Shown: in pieces, positions 44,474 through 54,007 of the stretch
How positions within the stretch are numbered: position 1 is the stretch's first letter
How the letters are laid out: each line of letters opens with the position of its first letter
NCBI GenBank assembly: GCA_030532305.1
Contig: JAUNLJ010000009.1
Coordinates: forward strand, 1 to 62,693
DNA: 62,693 bases
Reading direction: 5' to 3'
Origin: Tissierellia bacterium
Lineage (GTDB): Bacteria > Bacillota > Clostridia > Tissierellales > Peptoniphilaceae
Translations under genes and position numbers: made by a program
The notes under the pieces: generated by a model
Seen by the model: only the letters and a program-made list of their open reading frames with translations
The model's database searches: none
What the model was told of the DNA's origin: nothing

Positions 44474-44938
44474 ATGTCAGAAGAAAGAGCCATTGCGGAC
44501 CTTAGGGCCCAAGGTTATGGGGACCGGGTTATCCATCTAGAGGTCTCCACAGCTACCGTAGACCTGGCTGCCCAGGCCCTGGGGGTGGGGCCAGAAAAGA
44601 TAGCCAAGAGCCTGACCTTTAAGGACCCCCAAGGGGCCCCCATCCTCATTGTCATGGCTGGGGACCGGCGGCTAGACAACCGGAAGTTTAAGGACCACTT
44701 TCATTTTAAGGCCAAGATGCTTAGCCTAGATGAGGTGGGCGAGAAAATAGGTCATGAGGTGGGAGGCGTTTGTCCCTTTGGCATCCAGGAGGGGGTAAGG
44801 GTCTACTGCGACCAGAGCCTAAGGGCCTATGACTGGGTCTATCCAGCCTGTGGGTCAGACCTAGTGGTGGCCAAGTTTAGGCCAGAGGAGCTCTATAGTC
44901 TGTCCCGGGCCCAGGCCTGGGTGGACCTAACCAAGTAA
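44474..44938 (+). CDS. YbaK/EbsC-family aminoacyl-tRNA deacylase
   Basis: A 154-aa protein of the YbaK/ProX editing-domain superfamily, which removes wrongly attached amino acids (for YbaK, Cys from tRNA-Pro). Seen: IAKSLTFKD with the conserved catalytic lysine, GDRRLDNRKFK, and GHEVGGVCPFGI, the family glycine loop. ATG 44474 follows GAGGGAAG; an in-frame GTG at 44462 overlaps the typA stop. Specificity is not deducible. Confidence 0.88.
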   Translation: MSEERAIADLRAQGYGDRVIHLEVSTATVDLAAQALGVGPEKIAKSLTFKDPQGAPILIVMAGDRRLDNRKFKDHFHFKAKMLSLDEVGEKIGHEVGGVCPFGIQEGVRVYCDQSLRAYDWVYPACGSDLVVAKFRPEELYSLSRAQAWVDLTK

Positions 44939-44989
44939 TTTATGCCCTAATTCTTGCCAAGCCTTTGAAATGGCTTAGACTTTATCTGC

Positions 44990-44995
44990 TATAAT
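44990..44995 (+). promoter_or_regulatory. Extended -10 promoter of the small basic membrane protein
   Basis: TGC-TATAAT, 24 nt before the start codon; TTGAAA at 44965-44970 is a possible -35 with a long 19-nt spacer. Confidence 0.6.
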
Positions 44996-45018
44996 CATAG
45001 GCAGAGGAGGGATCAGGC

Positions 45019-45354
45019 ATGGAAAAAACCATGGAGGGGACCCTTAGTCCCAAGGACCTAAAAAGAGCACGGAAAAAAGAAAAGAAAAGACGGCGGCGGA
45101 GGACCCGAAGAAGGGGCATCCTCTTCCTTATTTTGGTCTTGGTCTTCCTAAAGACAGGGCCGGGCCAGGCCATGGTCTACCAGCTAAGCCAGGGGGATTT
45201 TTCCGCTTTGGCCTGGGAGGCCCGGTCTCTTTTGGTCTTTTTAAAAGAGGCCCTGGCAAGTCTTTTTGACCTAGCTAAGGGGGCCTTTAGCCGTCTTCCA
45301 GACCTGGGAACTTGGCTAAGTGACAAGCTGGACTATATAGCCAATTTCTTATAG
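45019..45354 (+). CDS. Small basic single-pass membrane protein, unknown function
   Basis: A 111-aa protein not recognised. The N-terminal 33 residues are extremely basic (a run KKEKKRRRRRTRRR at about 20-33), followed by a membrane segment (about 34-46, ILFLILVLVFL) and an amphipathic helical external part. The layout, positive inside, suggests a type II membrane protein; the basic stretch could touch nucleic acid or anionic lipid. RBS GAGGAGGGAT before ATG, own promoter and own terminator, so it is expressed as a single-gene unit. Confidence 0.55.
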   Translation: MEKTMEGTLSPKDLKRARKKEKKRRRRRTRRRGILFLILVLVFLKTGPGQAMVYQLSQGDFSALAWEARSLLVFLKEALASLFDLAKGAFSRLPDLGTWLSDKLDYIANFL

Positions 45355-45382
45355 GTCTTTAGGTCCAGATAGGAAGTTAGGA

Positions 45383-45408
45383 GGACACTCACCAGGGTGT
45401 CCTTTTTT
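45383..45408 (+). terminator. Terminator of the small basic membrane protein
   Basis: Stem GGACACT with GGTGTCC, loop CACCAG, run of six T. Confidence 0.82.
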
Positions 45409-45468
45409 GTTAAGAAAAGTTAAGGGAAAAATTTTTATAAGACTTTAAGCAACGTTTCCTGTCTCCCT

Positions 45469-45497
45469 TTTATATTCCTAAGGATAAGGGGTATAAT
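45469..45497 (+). promoter_or_regulatory. Promoter of the murB operon
   Basis: TTTATA at 45469-45474, 17-nt spacer, TATAAT at 45492-45497, 46 nt before murB. Confidence 0.6.
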
Positions 45498-45543
45498 AAG
45501 TATTCAGGAAGGCCGTTGGCAAATAGAAAACAAGGAGAAGGCA

Positions 45544-46437
45544 ATGGAGAAAGAAAAAAGAAATTGGGGCCAGGTCCTAGAAGGGGTCCCCATGTCCAAG
45601 TACACCAGCTTTAAGATAGGGGGGCCCTGCGACCGGATGGTCCTACCCTCTAATTTGGAAGAGCTAAGTCAGGCCCTAAGGGACCTAAGGGCCTCTGGAG
45701 AGGACTTTATGGTCATGGGCCGGGGGACCAATATGTTGGTTAGTGACCTGGGCATCCGGGGCACCGTCATCCGGCTGGCAGACAACTTCTCCCAGATCCG
45801 TGTAGAAGATGACCGGGTCATTGCCCAAAGTGGGGCCCTCCTTAAGCAGGTGGCCAACCGGGCCCTAGAAGCTGGCCTATCGGGTTTAGAATTTGCCCAC
45901 GGGATCCCTGGTTCTGTGGGAGGCGGGGTCACCATGAATGCCGGAGCCTATGATGGGGAAATGGTGGATGTGGTGGCCTCTGTCAAGGTCATGACCCCAG
46001 AGGGAGAGGTCAAGGACTATAGGGGGGACCAGATGAATTTTGCCTACCGCCACTCTGCTGTCCAAGACCAGGGTCTGGTGGTCCTAGAGGTCAGCTACCA
46101 ATTGGAGAAAAAAGACCCCAGGCTCATTAAGGAAAAGATGGAGGACTACTGGCAAAGACGGTTAAACAAGCAGCCCCTAGATAAGGCCTCTGCCGGGTCT
46201 ACCTTTAAGCGGCCCCAGGGCTATTATGCAGGCAAACTCATAGATGATGCAGGTCTAAGGGGCCTAGCCCACGGAGGGGCCCAGGTTTCCGCCAAGCACT
46301 GTGGCTTTATCGTCAACCAGGGGGGCGCCAGCTGCCAGGATGTGGTAGAGTTAATCCAAACGGTCCAAGAAGTGGTCCTGGCCAAGTTTGGGGTGAAACT
46401 AGAGCCCGAGGTAAAGGTTATAGGTGAAAAAGAATGA
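45544..46437 (+). CDS. murB: UDP-N-acetylenolpyruvoylglucosamine reductase
   Basis: FAD enzyme making UDP-MurNAc, second committed step of peptidoglycan precursor synthesis. The 297-aa protein (type II, no Tyr loop) shows YTSFKIGGPCD, GRGTNMLVSD for FAD phosphate, GLEFAHGIPGSVGGGVTMNAGAY, catalytic Ser in SAGSTFKRP and a C-terminal PEV glutamate. RBS AAGGAGAAGG before ATG. It overlaps rapZ by 4 nt (ATGA). The murB-rapZ-yvcK-whiA-HPr block is a classical Bacillota order. Confidence 0.97.
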   Translation: MEKEKRNWGQVLEGVPMSKYTSFKIGGPCDRMVLPSNLEELSQALRDLRASGEDFMVMGRGTNMLVSDLGIRGTVIRLADNFSQIRVEDDRVIAQSGALLKQVANRALEAGLSGLEFAHGIPGSVGGGVTMNAGAYDGEMVDVVASVKVMTPEGEVKDYRGDQMNFAYRHSAVQDQGLVVLEVSYQLEKKDPRLIKEKMEDYWQRRLNKQPLDKASAGSTFKRPQGYYAGKLIDDAGLRGLAHGGAQVSAKHCGFIVNQGGASCQDVVELIQTVQEVVLAKFGVKLEPEVKVIGEKE

Positions 46438-47282
46438 AACTTCTAGTCATTACAGGCCTCAGTGGGGCCGGCAAGTCCCAGGCCCTACAAATTGCAGAAG
46501 ATATGGGCTACTACTGTGTAGACAACCTCCCCCCCATGCTTATGGTCAAGTTTACCGAGCTGGTCCGGGGGGCAGGCCTGTCCCTGGTGGCCCTGGTTTT
46601 AGATGTTAGAAGCCGGCAATTTTTCTCCCAGGTGGGCCAGGCCATGGCCGACCTGGAAGACCTGGTGGAAGAAATGACCATCCTCTACCTAGAAGCAGGA
46701 GAGGACACCCTTATTAAGCGTTACAAGGAACTTCGCCGGCCCCACCCCCTGTCTTCTTCTATTTCCCTGGGGATCCAGGAAGAAAAGAAGCTCCTGGCCG
46801 ATTTAAGGGGCCGGTCCGACTATATTATTGATACCTCCCAGCTCAACAACCACCAGCTCAAGAGCAAGTTAAAAACCCTCCTAGCCCCCAAAGAGAGCCA
46901 GGAGGTGACCCTTTCTGTAGTGAGCTTTGGCTATAAGTATGGGGTCTTGCAGGATGGGGACCTTATTTTTGACGTTCGTTTCCTGCCTAACCCCTACTAT
47001 GTCAACGAGCTTAAGAAGAAGGACGGGACCCATAGGGAGACGGCCCACTATGTCCTAAAGTCCCAGGCAGCCCAGGGCTTTTTAGACCGGGTGGAGGACC
47101 TCTTAAGCTACCTGGTCCCCTACTACCAAAAAGAGGGCCGGGACCTCCTAGTCATTGGGGTAGGCTGCACCGGGGGCTTCCACCGGTCTGTGGCCCTGGC
47201 AGGGGCCCTCTATGACCGGCTGAGGGAGAAAAACTTCCATGTCCTCCTTAGCCACCGGGACCTGGGAGGGGATCGAGAGTGA
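46434..47282 (+). CDS. rapZ: RNase adapter / nucleotide-binding protein RapZ (YvcJ)
   Basis: P-loop protein; in E. coli RapZ guides RNase E on GlmZ, in B. subtilis YvcJ hydrolyses GTP and affects competence. The 282-aa protein has Walker A GLSGAGKS (8-15), the LDVRSR strand and the C-terminal domain with SFGYKYG, DVRFLPNPYY and GVGCTGGFHRSVALA. It overlaps both neighbours by 4 nt, so translation is coupled from murB to yvcK. Confidence 0.95.
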   Translation: MKLLVITGLSGAGKSQALQIAEDMGYYCVDNLPPMLMVKFTELVRGAGLSLVALVLDVRSRQFFSQVGQAMADLEDLVEEMTILYLEAGEDTLIKRYKELRRPHPLSSSISLGIQEEKKLLADLRGRSDYIIDTSQLNNHQLKSKLKTLLAPKESQEVTLSVVSFGYKYGVLQDGDLIFDVRFLPNPYYVNELKKKDGTHRETAHYVLKSQAAQGFLDRVEDLLSYLVPYYQKEGRDLLVIGVGCTGGFHRSVALAGALYDRLREKNFHVLLSHRDLGGDRE

Positions 47283-48262
47283 ACTTTAGAGATCCCTCCT
47301 TTGTGGTTATTGGAGGTGGAACGGGCCTATCTATTTTCCTAAAGGGCCTTAAACGCTTTAGCGATGAGATTACGGCCATTGTGACCATGGCCGACAATGG
47401 GGGAGGGTCTGGTAAACTTAGACAGGACATAGGCATCCTCCCCCCAGGAGACATTAGGAACTGCCTGGTGGCCCTGGCCAATACAGAGCCCGCCATGGAA
47501 CGCCTCCTCCAGTACCGTTACCAGGAAGGCCAGTTGGCTGGACAAAATGTAGGCAACCTACTTATTGCGGCCCTGTGGGATATTTACGGGGACTTTGGAC
47601 GTGCTGTGGAGGCCCTGGCCTCAGTCCTTAAGATTACCGGCCGGGTCCTGCCTGTAACCACAGAAGACATCCAGCTTTTGGGCCGTTTTGAGGACGGGGC
47701 CCAGGTCCTAGGGGAGGTGGAGATTCCCAAGTATGGGGCCAAAAACCAGGTGAAGATTGTGGACCTGGACCTGGACCACCGGCCTGTCACCATGAACCCA
47801 GCCTGCCGCCAAGCCCTTGCCCGGGCGGACCTAATTGTTTTAGGGCCAGGCAGCCTCTATACCTCCCTGATCCCCAACCTCCTGGTAGATGGTATGGTGG
47901 AGGCCATTGCCGCCTCCCCGGCCAAGCTGGTCTATGCGGCCAATATTATGACCCAAAGGGGGGAGACCCATGGCCTGTCCCTTTTGGACCATATCCAGGT
48001 CCTAGAAGACCAGGGCCTTAAGGGACTAATCCATGGGATTGTGGTCAACGATAGGCCTGCCTCAAAGGCCCTTAGGGAAAAATACATGGACCAGGAGGGA
48101 GCCAGCCAGCTTTTTTTAAGTCCAGAAGAGGAAAAAACCCTTGTCTCCAGAGGGATCGGGGTGGAAAGGGGAGACTTTTTAGATGAAAGTCTGGGGACCC
48201 TTCGCCACGATGGTTTGCTCTTGGCCCAAAGGATGCTAACGATTGCAGATCGGACTAGATAG
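47279..48262 (+). CDS. yvcK: Gluconeogenesis factor YvcK (CofD-like)
   Basis: CofD-fold protein that binds UDP-sugars and is needed for cell shape and growth on gluconeogenic carbon in B. subtilis. The 327-aa protein begins VVIGGGTGLSIFLKGLK and has VTMADNGGGSGKLR, PPGDIRNCLVALA, GPGSLYTSLIPNLLV and AANIMTQRGETHGLS. Start is GTG 47279 (GTGA overlap with rapZ), 5 nt after GGGAGGGG. whiA follows after 54 nt with its own promoter. Confidence 0.95.
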   Translation: MNFRDPSFVVIGGGTGLSIFLKGLKRFSDEITAIVTMADNGGGSGKLRQDIGILPPGDIRNCLVALANTEPAMERLLQYRYQEGQLAGQNVGNLLIAALWDIYGDFGRAVEALASVLKITGRVLPVTTEDIQLLGRFEDGAQVLGEVEIPKYGAKNQVKIVDLDLDHRPVTMNPACRQALARADLIVLGPGSLYTSLIPNLLVDGMVEAIAASPAKLVYAANIMTQRGETHGLSLLDHIQVLEDQGLKGLIHGIVVNDRPASKALREKYMDQEGASQLFLSPEEEKTLVSRGIGVERGDFLDESLGTLRHDGLLLAQRMLTIADRTR

Positions 48263-48265
48263 GCA

Positions 48266-48295
48266 TTGCCAACCATGGGCCTTGTATTGTATAAT
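48266..48295 (+). promoter_or_regulatory. Promoter of whiA-HPr
   Basis: TTGCCA at 48266-48271, 18-nt spacer, TATAAT at 48290-48295, 22 nt before whiA. Confidence 0.65.
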
Positions 48296-48316
48296 GATTG
48301 ATGAGAGGTTATTAAA

Positions 48317-49279
48317 ATGAAGGAAGGGACCAGTTTTTCTACATCTGTAAAAAATGAATTGGCCAGGCTAGACCTAAAGGACCAGGGACAAATGATTGCC
48401 GAGCTGGCTGGGGTGGTCCGTTTGGCAGGCAGCCTTAAACTCTCTTCTTTTAGAGATTTAAGCCTAGTTCTTGCCACGGAAAACGCCTCCTGCGCCAGAC
48501 GGTATTTGAGCCTTTTAAGACGGGTCTATACAGACGATGTAGGTGTCAGGGTCATCAAGACAGGCCAGGTCAAGACCAAAAATACTTACGAGATCCAGTT
48601 AAAGGATCCAGGGACCCTATCCTTACTTTTAGATGACATTGCTTTTTTAAGGGATGGAAATATTTTCTCAGCCAACTACAAGACCCCGGCCTCTGTTATC
48701 CGGAGCCGGGACCAGGGCCGGGCCTATATTCGAGGGGCCTTCCTAGGTGGAGGGTCAGTCACCGACCCAGAAAAGGGCTACCACCTGGAATTTGTCACCG
48801 GCAACCAGGACCTAGCTGGGGACCTGGTCTATTGGCTAAAAAGCCTAGGCTTTTCTGGCAAGATCACCCACCGGAAGGAAAAGCAGGTGGTCTACATTAA
48901 GGAAGCCGAGGAAATTTCAGACCTTTTAGCCCTTATGGGAGGGGGCCAGTCCGTTTTAAAATTTGAAGACGTCCGGGTGGTTAAGGACCTAAGAAACTAT
49001 GTCAACCGCCGGGTCAACTTTGAAACGGCCAACCTAAACAAGACAGTCAAGGCCTCCATAAGACAACTGGAAAACATTAAATTTTTAGAAGAAAAAATAG
49101 GTCTGGGGAAACTCCCTAGCCAGCTACAAGAGGTGGCCAAGTTAAGAAAGGCCTATCCCGAAGCTAGCCTACAGGAAATAGGGTCCTATTTGGATCCGGC
49201 TGTAGGAAAGAGTGGCATCAATCATCGTTTTAAGAAAATAGACGAGATGGCAAACAAACTGAGGAGAGATATAGAATGA
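48317..49279 (+). CDS. whiA: DNA-binding protein WhiA
   Basis: LAGLIDADG-like fold plus C-terminal helix-turn-helix; a sporulation regulator in Streptomyces and a cell-division/chromosome-segregation factor in Bacillus. The 320-aa protein has FSTSVKNELARL at the start, the degenerate homing-endonuclease block RAYIRGAFLGGGSVTDPEKGYHLEF, NRRVNFETANLNKTVKA and the HTH SLQEIGSYLDPAVGKSGINHRFKKI. It overlaps HPr by 4 nt. Confidence 0.96.
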   Translation: MKEGTSFSTSVKNELARLDLKDQGQMIAELAGVVRLAGSLKLSSFRDLSLVLATENASCARRYLSLLRRVYTDDVGVRVIKTGQVKTKNTYEIQLKDPGTLSLLLDDIAFLRDGNIFSANYKTPASVIRSRDQGRAYIRGAFLGGGSVTDPEKGYHLEFVTGNQDLAGDLVYWLKSLGFSGKITHRKEKQVVYIKEAEEISDLLALMGGGQSVLKFEDVRVVKDLRNYVNRRVNFETANLNKTVKASIRQLENIKFLEEKIGLGKLPSQLQEVAKLRKAYPEASLQEIGSYLDPAVGKSGINHRFKKIDEMANKLRRDIE

Positions 49280-49533
49280 AAGAGGCAAGGTTAAACTTAA
49301 AAAATGAAGACGGGCTCCACGCGCGGGCAGCAGCCTTATTTGTTAGACGGGCAAATCAATACGCCTCTGACATTACGGTCATTGTTGAGGATAACGAGAT
49401 CAATGGCAAATCTATTATTGGCCTTATGAGCTTAGGGATCTACAGTGGTCAGGAGGTCACCCTCCAGGCCGATGGCAATGATGAAGAAGAGGCCCTAAAA
49501 GACCTTAAGAAACTGGTAGAAGAAGAACTATAA
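49276..49533 (+). CDS. HPr family phosphocarrier protein
   Basis: An 85-aa HPr. His15 (GLHAR) for phosphotransfer from enzyme I and Ser46 (GKSIIGLMSL) for HPr kinase are both present. It occupies the position of crh after yvcK-whiA in B. subtilis, but Crh has lost His15; this one keeps it, so it could serve both PTS transport and carbon catabolite control. It overlaps whiA by 4 nt and is closed by a terminator. No enzyme I or HPr kinase is in the window. Confidence 0.9.
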   Translation: MKEARLNLKNEDGLHARAAALFVRRANQYASDITVIVEDNEINGKSIIGLMSLGIYSGQEVTLQADGNDEEEALKDLKKLVEEEL

Positions 49534-49545
49534 TAAAAAGGAGCT

Positions 49546-49568
49546 AGAGCCAGTCTCGGCTCTTTTTT
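49546..49568 (+). terminator. Terminator after HPr
   Basis: Stem AGAGCC with GGCTCT, loop AGTCTC, run of six T. Confidence 0.8.
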
Positions 49569-49587
49569 ATTAGTGGAAAGGAAAACT

Positions 49588-52500
49588 ATGAACCAGCCAA
49601 ATTTTGTCCACCTCCACCTCCATAGTGAATATTCCCTCTTGGACGGTTTCACCAGAATAAAAGACCTGGCCCAGGCCTGTAAGGGGCTGGGGATGAATGC
49701 CGTGGCCCTAACAGACCACGGGAATATGTATGGGACCATTGAATTTTATAAGGCCTGCCGAAAAGAAGGCATCAAGCCCATCCTAGGCTGCGAGGTCTAT
49801 GTGACGGCCCGGTCCCGGCTAGAAAAAAACAAGACCAACCCCTACTACCACCTGGTCCTTCTGGCAGAAAACAACCAGGGCTACCAAAACCTCATGTCCA
49901 TTGTATCAGAAGGCTTTGTGACAGGTTTTTATAGCAAGCCCCGGGTAGATGAGGAGGTCCTAAGGGACCATGCCCAAGGGCTTATCGCCACATCGGCCTG
50001 CCTGGGGGGAGAGGTCCAAAGCCGGCTTATGGAAGGGGACTACCAGGCGGCCCGGCTGGCCCTGGAAAAGTACCAGGGCATTTTTGGAAAAGACAATTTT
50101 TTCCTGGAGCTCCAAGACCATGGCTTAAGGGAACAAAAGGAGGTCAACCTGGCCCTGGACCGGCTGTCTAAGGAGACAGGCGCACCCCTTATAGCCTCCA
50201 ATGACGTCCACTACCTAAAAAAGGAAGATGCCAAGACCCATGACGTCCTCCTCTGTATCCAAACTGGGTCCAGCCTCCAGGAGGAAAAGCGGATGCGCTT
50301 TCCCTCCCAGGAATTTTACCTAAAGAGCCCCCAGGAGATGGCCCAGCTTTTTCCGGACCACTTGGAGGCCCTGGAAAACACCCAAAAAATAGCCAACCGT
50401 TGCCAGGTGGACCTTGAATTTGGCCAGCTCCACCTGCCCCACTTTGACCTGCCCCCTGGCAAGACCAATGTAGAGTATTTAGATGAGCTGGCCAGGGAGG
50501 GCCTAAAAAAGAGGTATCCCCAGATCACCCAAGAGATTAAAGACCGGTATGAATTTGAACTAAAGACCATTGTGGACATGGGCTACACGGACTATTTTTT
50601 GATTGTTTGGGACTTTATCCGCTTTGCCAAGAGCCGGCAAATTGAGGTGGGGCCCGGCCGGGGGTCAGCAGCAGGCAGCCTGGTCTCCTATGGCCTGGGC
50701 ATTATTGACGTGGACCCCCTCAAGTTTGGCCTTCTCTTTGAACGCTTTTTAAATCCAGAAAGGGTCAGCATGCCAGATATAGATGTGGATTTTTGCTATG
50801 AGCGGCGGGAAGAGGTCATAGACTATGTGGTGGAAAAATATAAGCAGGACCATGTGGCCCAGATTGTCACCTTTGGGACCATGGGGGCCCGGGGGGCCAT
50901 CCGGGACGTGGGCCGGGTTTTAGACCTGGCCTATGGCCGGGTGGACTATATAGCCAAAAAGGTCCCCGAAGAACTGGGCATGACCATCCAAAAGGCCCTG
51001 GAGGTTTCCAAGAGCCTAAAAAAGGACTATGACACAGACCCCCAGGTTAAAGACCTAGTGGACCTGGCCCTCCAGGTAGAGGGCCTGCCCCGGCACACCT
51101 CCACCCACGCCGCCGGGGTGGTTATCTCCAAGGACCCCTTGACCCAGTATGTCCCCCTAACCCGGAACAAGGAGGTTATCAGTACCCAGTTTGACATGGT
51201 TGAGCTGGAGGAACTGGGCCTTTTAAAGATGGACTTCTTGGGCCTAAGGACCCTCACGGTCATTCGGGATGCCCAGGACTTGATCCGGACCCACCAGGGC
51301 CAGGAAGTAGACTTTACAAAGATAGACTACAACGATCCCCAGGTCCTAGACCTCTTTAGCCAGGCAGAAACCCTGGGCATCTTTCAGTTTGAATCTGGGG
51401 GCATGCGGAAGTTCTTAAGGGACCTAAAACCCAACAAGTTTGAGGACCTGGCCGCAGCCAATGCCCTCTTTAGGCCCGGCCCCATGAACCAAATCCCCAA
51501 ATTCATCGAGTCCAAACACGACCCCTCCAAGATCTCCTACCCCCACCCCGCCCTGGAAAAGAGCCTAGAGGAAACCTATGGCTGTATTGTCTACCAGGAG
51601 CAGGTTATGGAAATTGTCCAAAGGATAGGGGGCTTTAGCCTGGGCCGGGCAGACCTAATCCGCCGGGCCATGAGTAAGAAGAAGATGAGCGTCATGGAAG
51701 AGGGCCGGCAGATCTTTATCTATGGCCAGCTAGACGACCAGGGGGACATCCTGGTGGACGGGGCCGTTAGAAATGGGGTGGATGCCCAGTCCGCCAACGC
51801 CATCTATGACCTGATGATTGACTTTGCCAACTACGCCTTTAACAAGTCCCACTCCGTGGCCTATGCCGTGGTGGCCTACCGGACTGCCTGGCTAAAACGC
51901 TATTATCCTGTGGAATTTATGGCGGCCCAAATCTCCTCCCACATGGGCAATGCAAGGAAGGTGGCCCTCTATATAGCCGAGTGTCGCCGGATGGGCATAG
52001 AGGTCCTCCCTCCCCATATTAACAAGAGCCAGATGAAGTTTACGGTAGAGGAGGGAGCCATTCGTTTTGGCCTTAAGGCCCTAAGGTCTGTGGGGGTCAA
52101 CTTTATTGAGGGCATAGAAAGGGCCCGGGAAGACGGCCCCTTTAAGTCCATGAACGACTTTGTTCGCCGGATAGAAAAGGCCGCCCCCTCCACCATCAAT
52201 AAGCGGGCCATGGAGGCCTTAATCCAGACCGGGGCCTTTGACAGTCTGGAGGGGAACCGGGCCCAGTATCTAGCTGTCTACGACCGGATTATTGACTCGG
52301 TGCAAAGCCGGTCCAAAAACAATATTATGGGCCAGTTTTCCATCTTTGAACAGGGGGAAGAGACCCTGGTAGACGACCTGCCCAAGTTAAAGGACTTTGA
52401 CCAAAAGCACAAGCTAAAATTTGAAAAGGAAATCTTGGGGGTCTATGTATCGGGCCACCCCCTAGAACCCTATGCCCGGACCATCGGGGCCAACTCCACT

Positions 52501-53031
52501 ATGGACACCAACGACATCTATGAGAGCCATAGGGAGGGGCAGATGGGCCAGAGGATTATTATTTCTGGCCTCATTGCCTCCAAAAGGACCATGGTCACCA
52601 AGAAAAATGCCATGATGGCCTTTGGGGTCCTAGAAGACCTGGTGGGGACCATAGACCTGGTCCTCTTCCCCAAGACCTATGAGGACCTGGACCCCACTGT
52701 CTTTGTGGAAGACAGGCTGGTCAAGATCAGGGGCCGCCTGGAGGGGTCCGAGGTGGAAGAGCCCAAGATTATTGTGGAATCCATGGAGCCCCTGGAGGAG
52801 GTAGAGGAAAAGAAACTCTACCTCCAGCTAGAAAACCAGTCCCTAACAGGACCCCTTAAGGCCATCCTGGGCCACTATCCAGGGCCCATGGAGGTGGTCT
52901 TTTATATCAAGGACCAAAAAAAGGCCCTGGGCCTGCCGAAAAAGTATGGGGTAGACCCCCAGGCCCTGGACGGCCTAAAGAAAGAAATCTCTGCCCTCAT
53001 GGACCTTGAGGGAAATTTGATAGTGAAATGA
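49588..53031 (+). CDS. dnaE: DNA polymerase III alpha subunit (DnaE)
   Basis: C-family replicative polymerase. The 1147-aa protein has an N-terminal PHP domain (VHLHLHSEYSLLDG, TDHGNMYG), the polymerase palm with GPGRGSAAGSLVSY, MPDIDVDF and GLLKMDFLGL, the VYQEQVM thumb block, a helix-hairpin-helix and a C-terminal OB domain (about 995-1080). ATG 49588 is chosen over the in-frame GTG 49573, since AAAGGA lies between them. pfkA and pyk follow within 10 nt each; dnaE-pfkA-pyk is a frequent Bacillota operon. Confidence 0.97.
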   Translation: MNQPNFVHLHLHSEYSLLDGFTRIKDLAQACKGLGMNAVALTDHGNMYGTIEFYKACRKEGIKPILGCEVYVTARSRLEKNKTNPYYHLVLLAENNQGYQNLMSIVSEGFVTGFYSKPRVDEEVLRDHAQGLIATSACLGGEVQSRLMEGDYQAARLALEKYQGIFGKDNFFLELQDHGLREQKEVNLALDRLSKETGAPLIASNDVHYLKKEDAKTHDVLLCIQTGSSLQEEKRMRFPSQEFYLKSPQEMAQLFPDHLEALENTQKIANRCQVDLEFGQLHLPHFDLPPGKTNVEYLDELAREGLKKRYPQITQEIKDRYEFELKTIVDMGYTDYFLIVWDFIRFAKSRQIEVGPGRGSAAGSLVSYGLGIIDVDPLKFGLLFERFLNPERVSMPDIDVDFCYERREEVIDYVVEKYKQDHVAQIVTFGTMGARGAIRDVGRVLDLAYGRVDYIAKKVPEELGMTIQKALEVSKSLKKDYDTDPQVKDLVDLALQVEGLPRHTSTHAAGVVISKDPLTQYVPLTRNKEVISTQFDMVELEELGLLKMDFLGLRTLTVIRDAQDLIRTHQGQEVDFTKIDYNDPQVLDLFSQAETLGIFQFESGGMRKFLRDLKPNKFEDLAAANALFRPGPMNQIPKFIESKHDPSKISYPHPALEKSLEETYGCIVYQEQVMEIVQRIGGFSLGRADLIRRAMSKKKMSVMEEGRQIFIYGQLDDQGDILVDGAVRNGVDAQSANAIYDLMIDFANYAFNKSHSVAYAVVAYRTAWLKRYYPVEFMAAQISSHMGNARKVALYIAECRRMGIEVLPPHINKSQMKFTVEEGAIRFGLKALRSVGVNFIEGIERAREDGPFKSMNDFVRRIEKAAPSTINKRAMEALIQTGAFDSLEGNRAQYLAVYDRIIDSVQSRSKNNIMGQFSIFEQGEETLVDDLPKLKDFDQKHKLKFEKEILGVYVSGHPLEPYARTIGANSTMDTNDIYESHREGQMGQRIIISGLIASKRTMVTKKNAMMAFGVLEDLVGTIDLVLFPKTYEDLDPTVFVEDRLVKIRGRLEGSEVEEPKIIVESMEPLEEVEEKKLYLQLENQSLTGPLKAILGHYPGPMEVVFYIKDQKKALGLPKKYGVDPQALDGLKKEISALMDLEGNLIVK

Positions 53032-53038
53032 GGTTAGG

Positions 53039-53998
53039 ATGAAAAAATTTGCCATATTGACAAGTGGAGGAGACGCTCCGGGAATGAATGCAGGGATCCG
53101 GGCCGTGGTCCGGTCGGCCATCTACAAGGGCCACCAGATCTATGGGATCTATGAGGGCTATGGGGGCTTTTTAGAAGACAAGATTGTCCCCCTGGACCTG
53201 TCTTCTGTAGGAGACATTATCCATAGGGGAGGGACCATCCTAAGGACCAGCCGGTCCCAGGCCTGGCCCACTCCAGAAGGTCAAGCCCGGGCCTTAGACC
53301 TGATAGAAAAGCACGGGATAGAAGGCCTGGTTATTTTAGGGGGAGACGGGACCATGCGGGGGGCCCTGGGCCTGGCTGAGGCTGGCATTCCCCTGGTGAC
53401 CCTCCCCTGTACCATCGACAATGACCTGGGCTACACAGACCGGTCCATAGGCTTTAATACAGCAGTCCATACCATAACCCAGGCCGTTAGCCAGATTAGG
53501 GACACCACTGCCTCCCATAGCCGGGGGTCCATTATCGAGGTCATGGGCAGAGAATGTGGAGACCTGGCCCTTTATGCCGGGATTACCGGCGGGGCCGAGG
53601 CCATTGTGGTTCCAGAAATTCCCCTGGACAAGGATCGGATCTTTAAGAAGGTCTGCCAGGGCCGGGACCGGGGCAAGCGCCACCACATTATCCTGGTCAC
53701 CGAAGACACCTACCCCTCCTACCAACTGGCCCAGGAAATGGAAGAGAAAACAGGGATTGAGACCACCGTCACCGTCCTGGGCTATACCCAAAGGGGAGGT
53801 AGCCCCATGCCCGAAGACCGGCTCATGGGGTCCGTCCTAGGGGCCTGGGCCGTGGACCTTTTAGAGAAAGAAGGGGGGGCCTGGGCCCTGGGCTACCGGG
53901 AGGGAGGACCCAAACGCATGCCAGTCAAAGAGGCCCTGGAGGTGGAAAAGACCTTCAACCAGGACCTATACAATATGTTGGACCAGGTGTCCATCTAG
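53039..53998 (+). CDS. pfkA: ATP-dependent 6-phosphofructokinase
   Basis: Makes fructose 1,6-bisphosphate. The 319-aa protein has the ATP loop TSGGDAPGMNAGIR, GGDGTMRGA (about 101), the catalytic TIDNDLGYTDRSIGF and MGRECGDLALYAGI. It is a standard bacterial type A tetramer subunit. ATG 53039 lies 7 nt after the dnaE stop; the ribosome site (GAGGTTAGG) is unremarkable. Confidence 0.97.
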   Translation: MKKFAILTSGGDAPGMNAGIRAVVRSAIYKGHQIYGIYEGYGGFLEDKIVPLDLSSVGDIIHRGGTILRTSRSQAWPTPEGQARALDLIEKHGIEGLVILGGDGTMRGALGLAEAGIPLVTLPCTIDNDLGYTDRSIGFNTAVHTITQAVSQIRDTTASHSRGSIIEVMGRECGDLALYAGITGGAEAIVVPEIPLDKDRIFKKVCQGRDRGKRHHIILVTEDTYPSYQLAQEMEEKTGIETTVTVLGYTQRGGSPMPEDRLMGSVLGAWAVDLLEKEGGAWALGYREGGPKRMPVKEALEVEKTFNQDLYNMLDQVSI

Positions 53999-54007
53999 GG
54001 GGTTAAA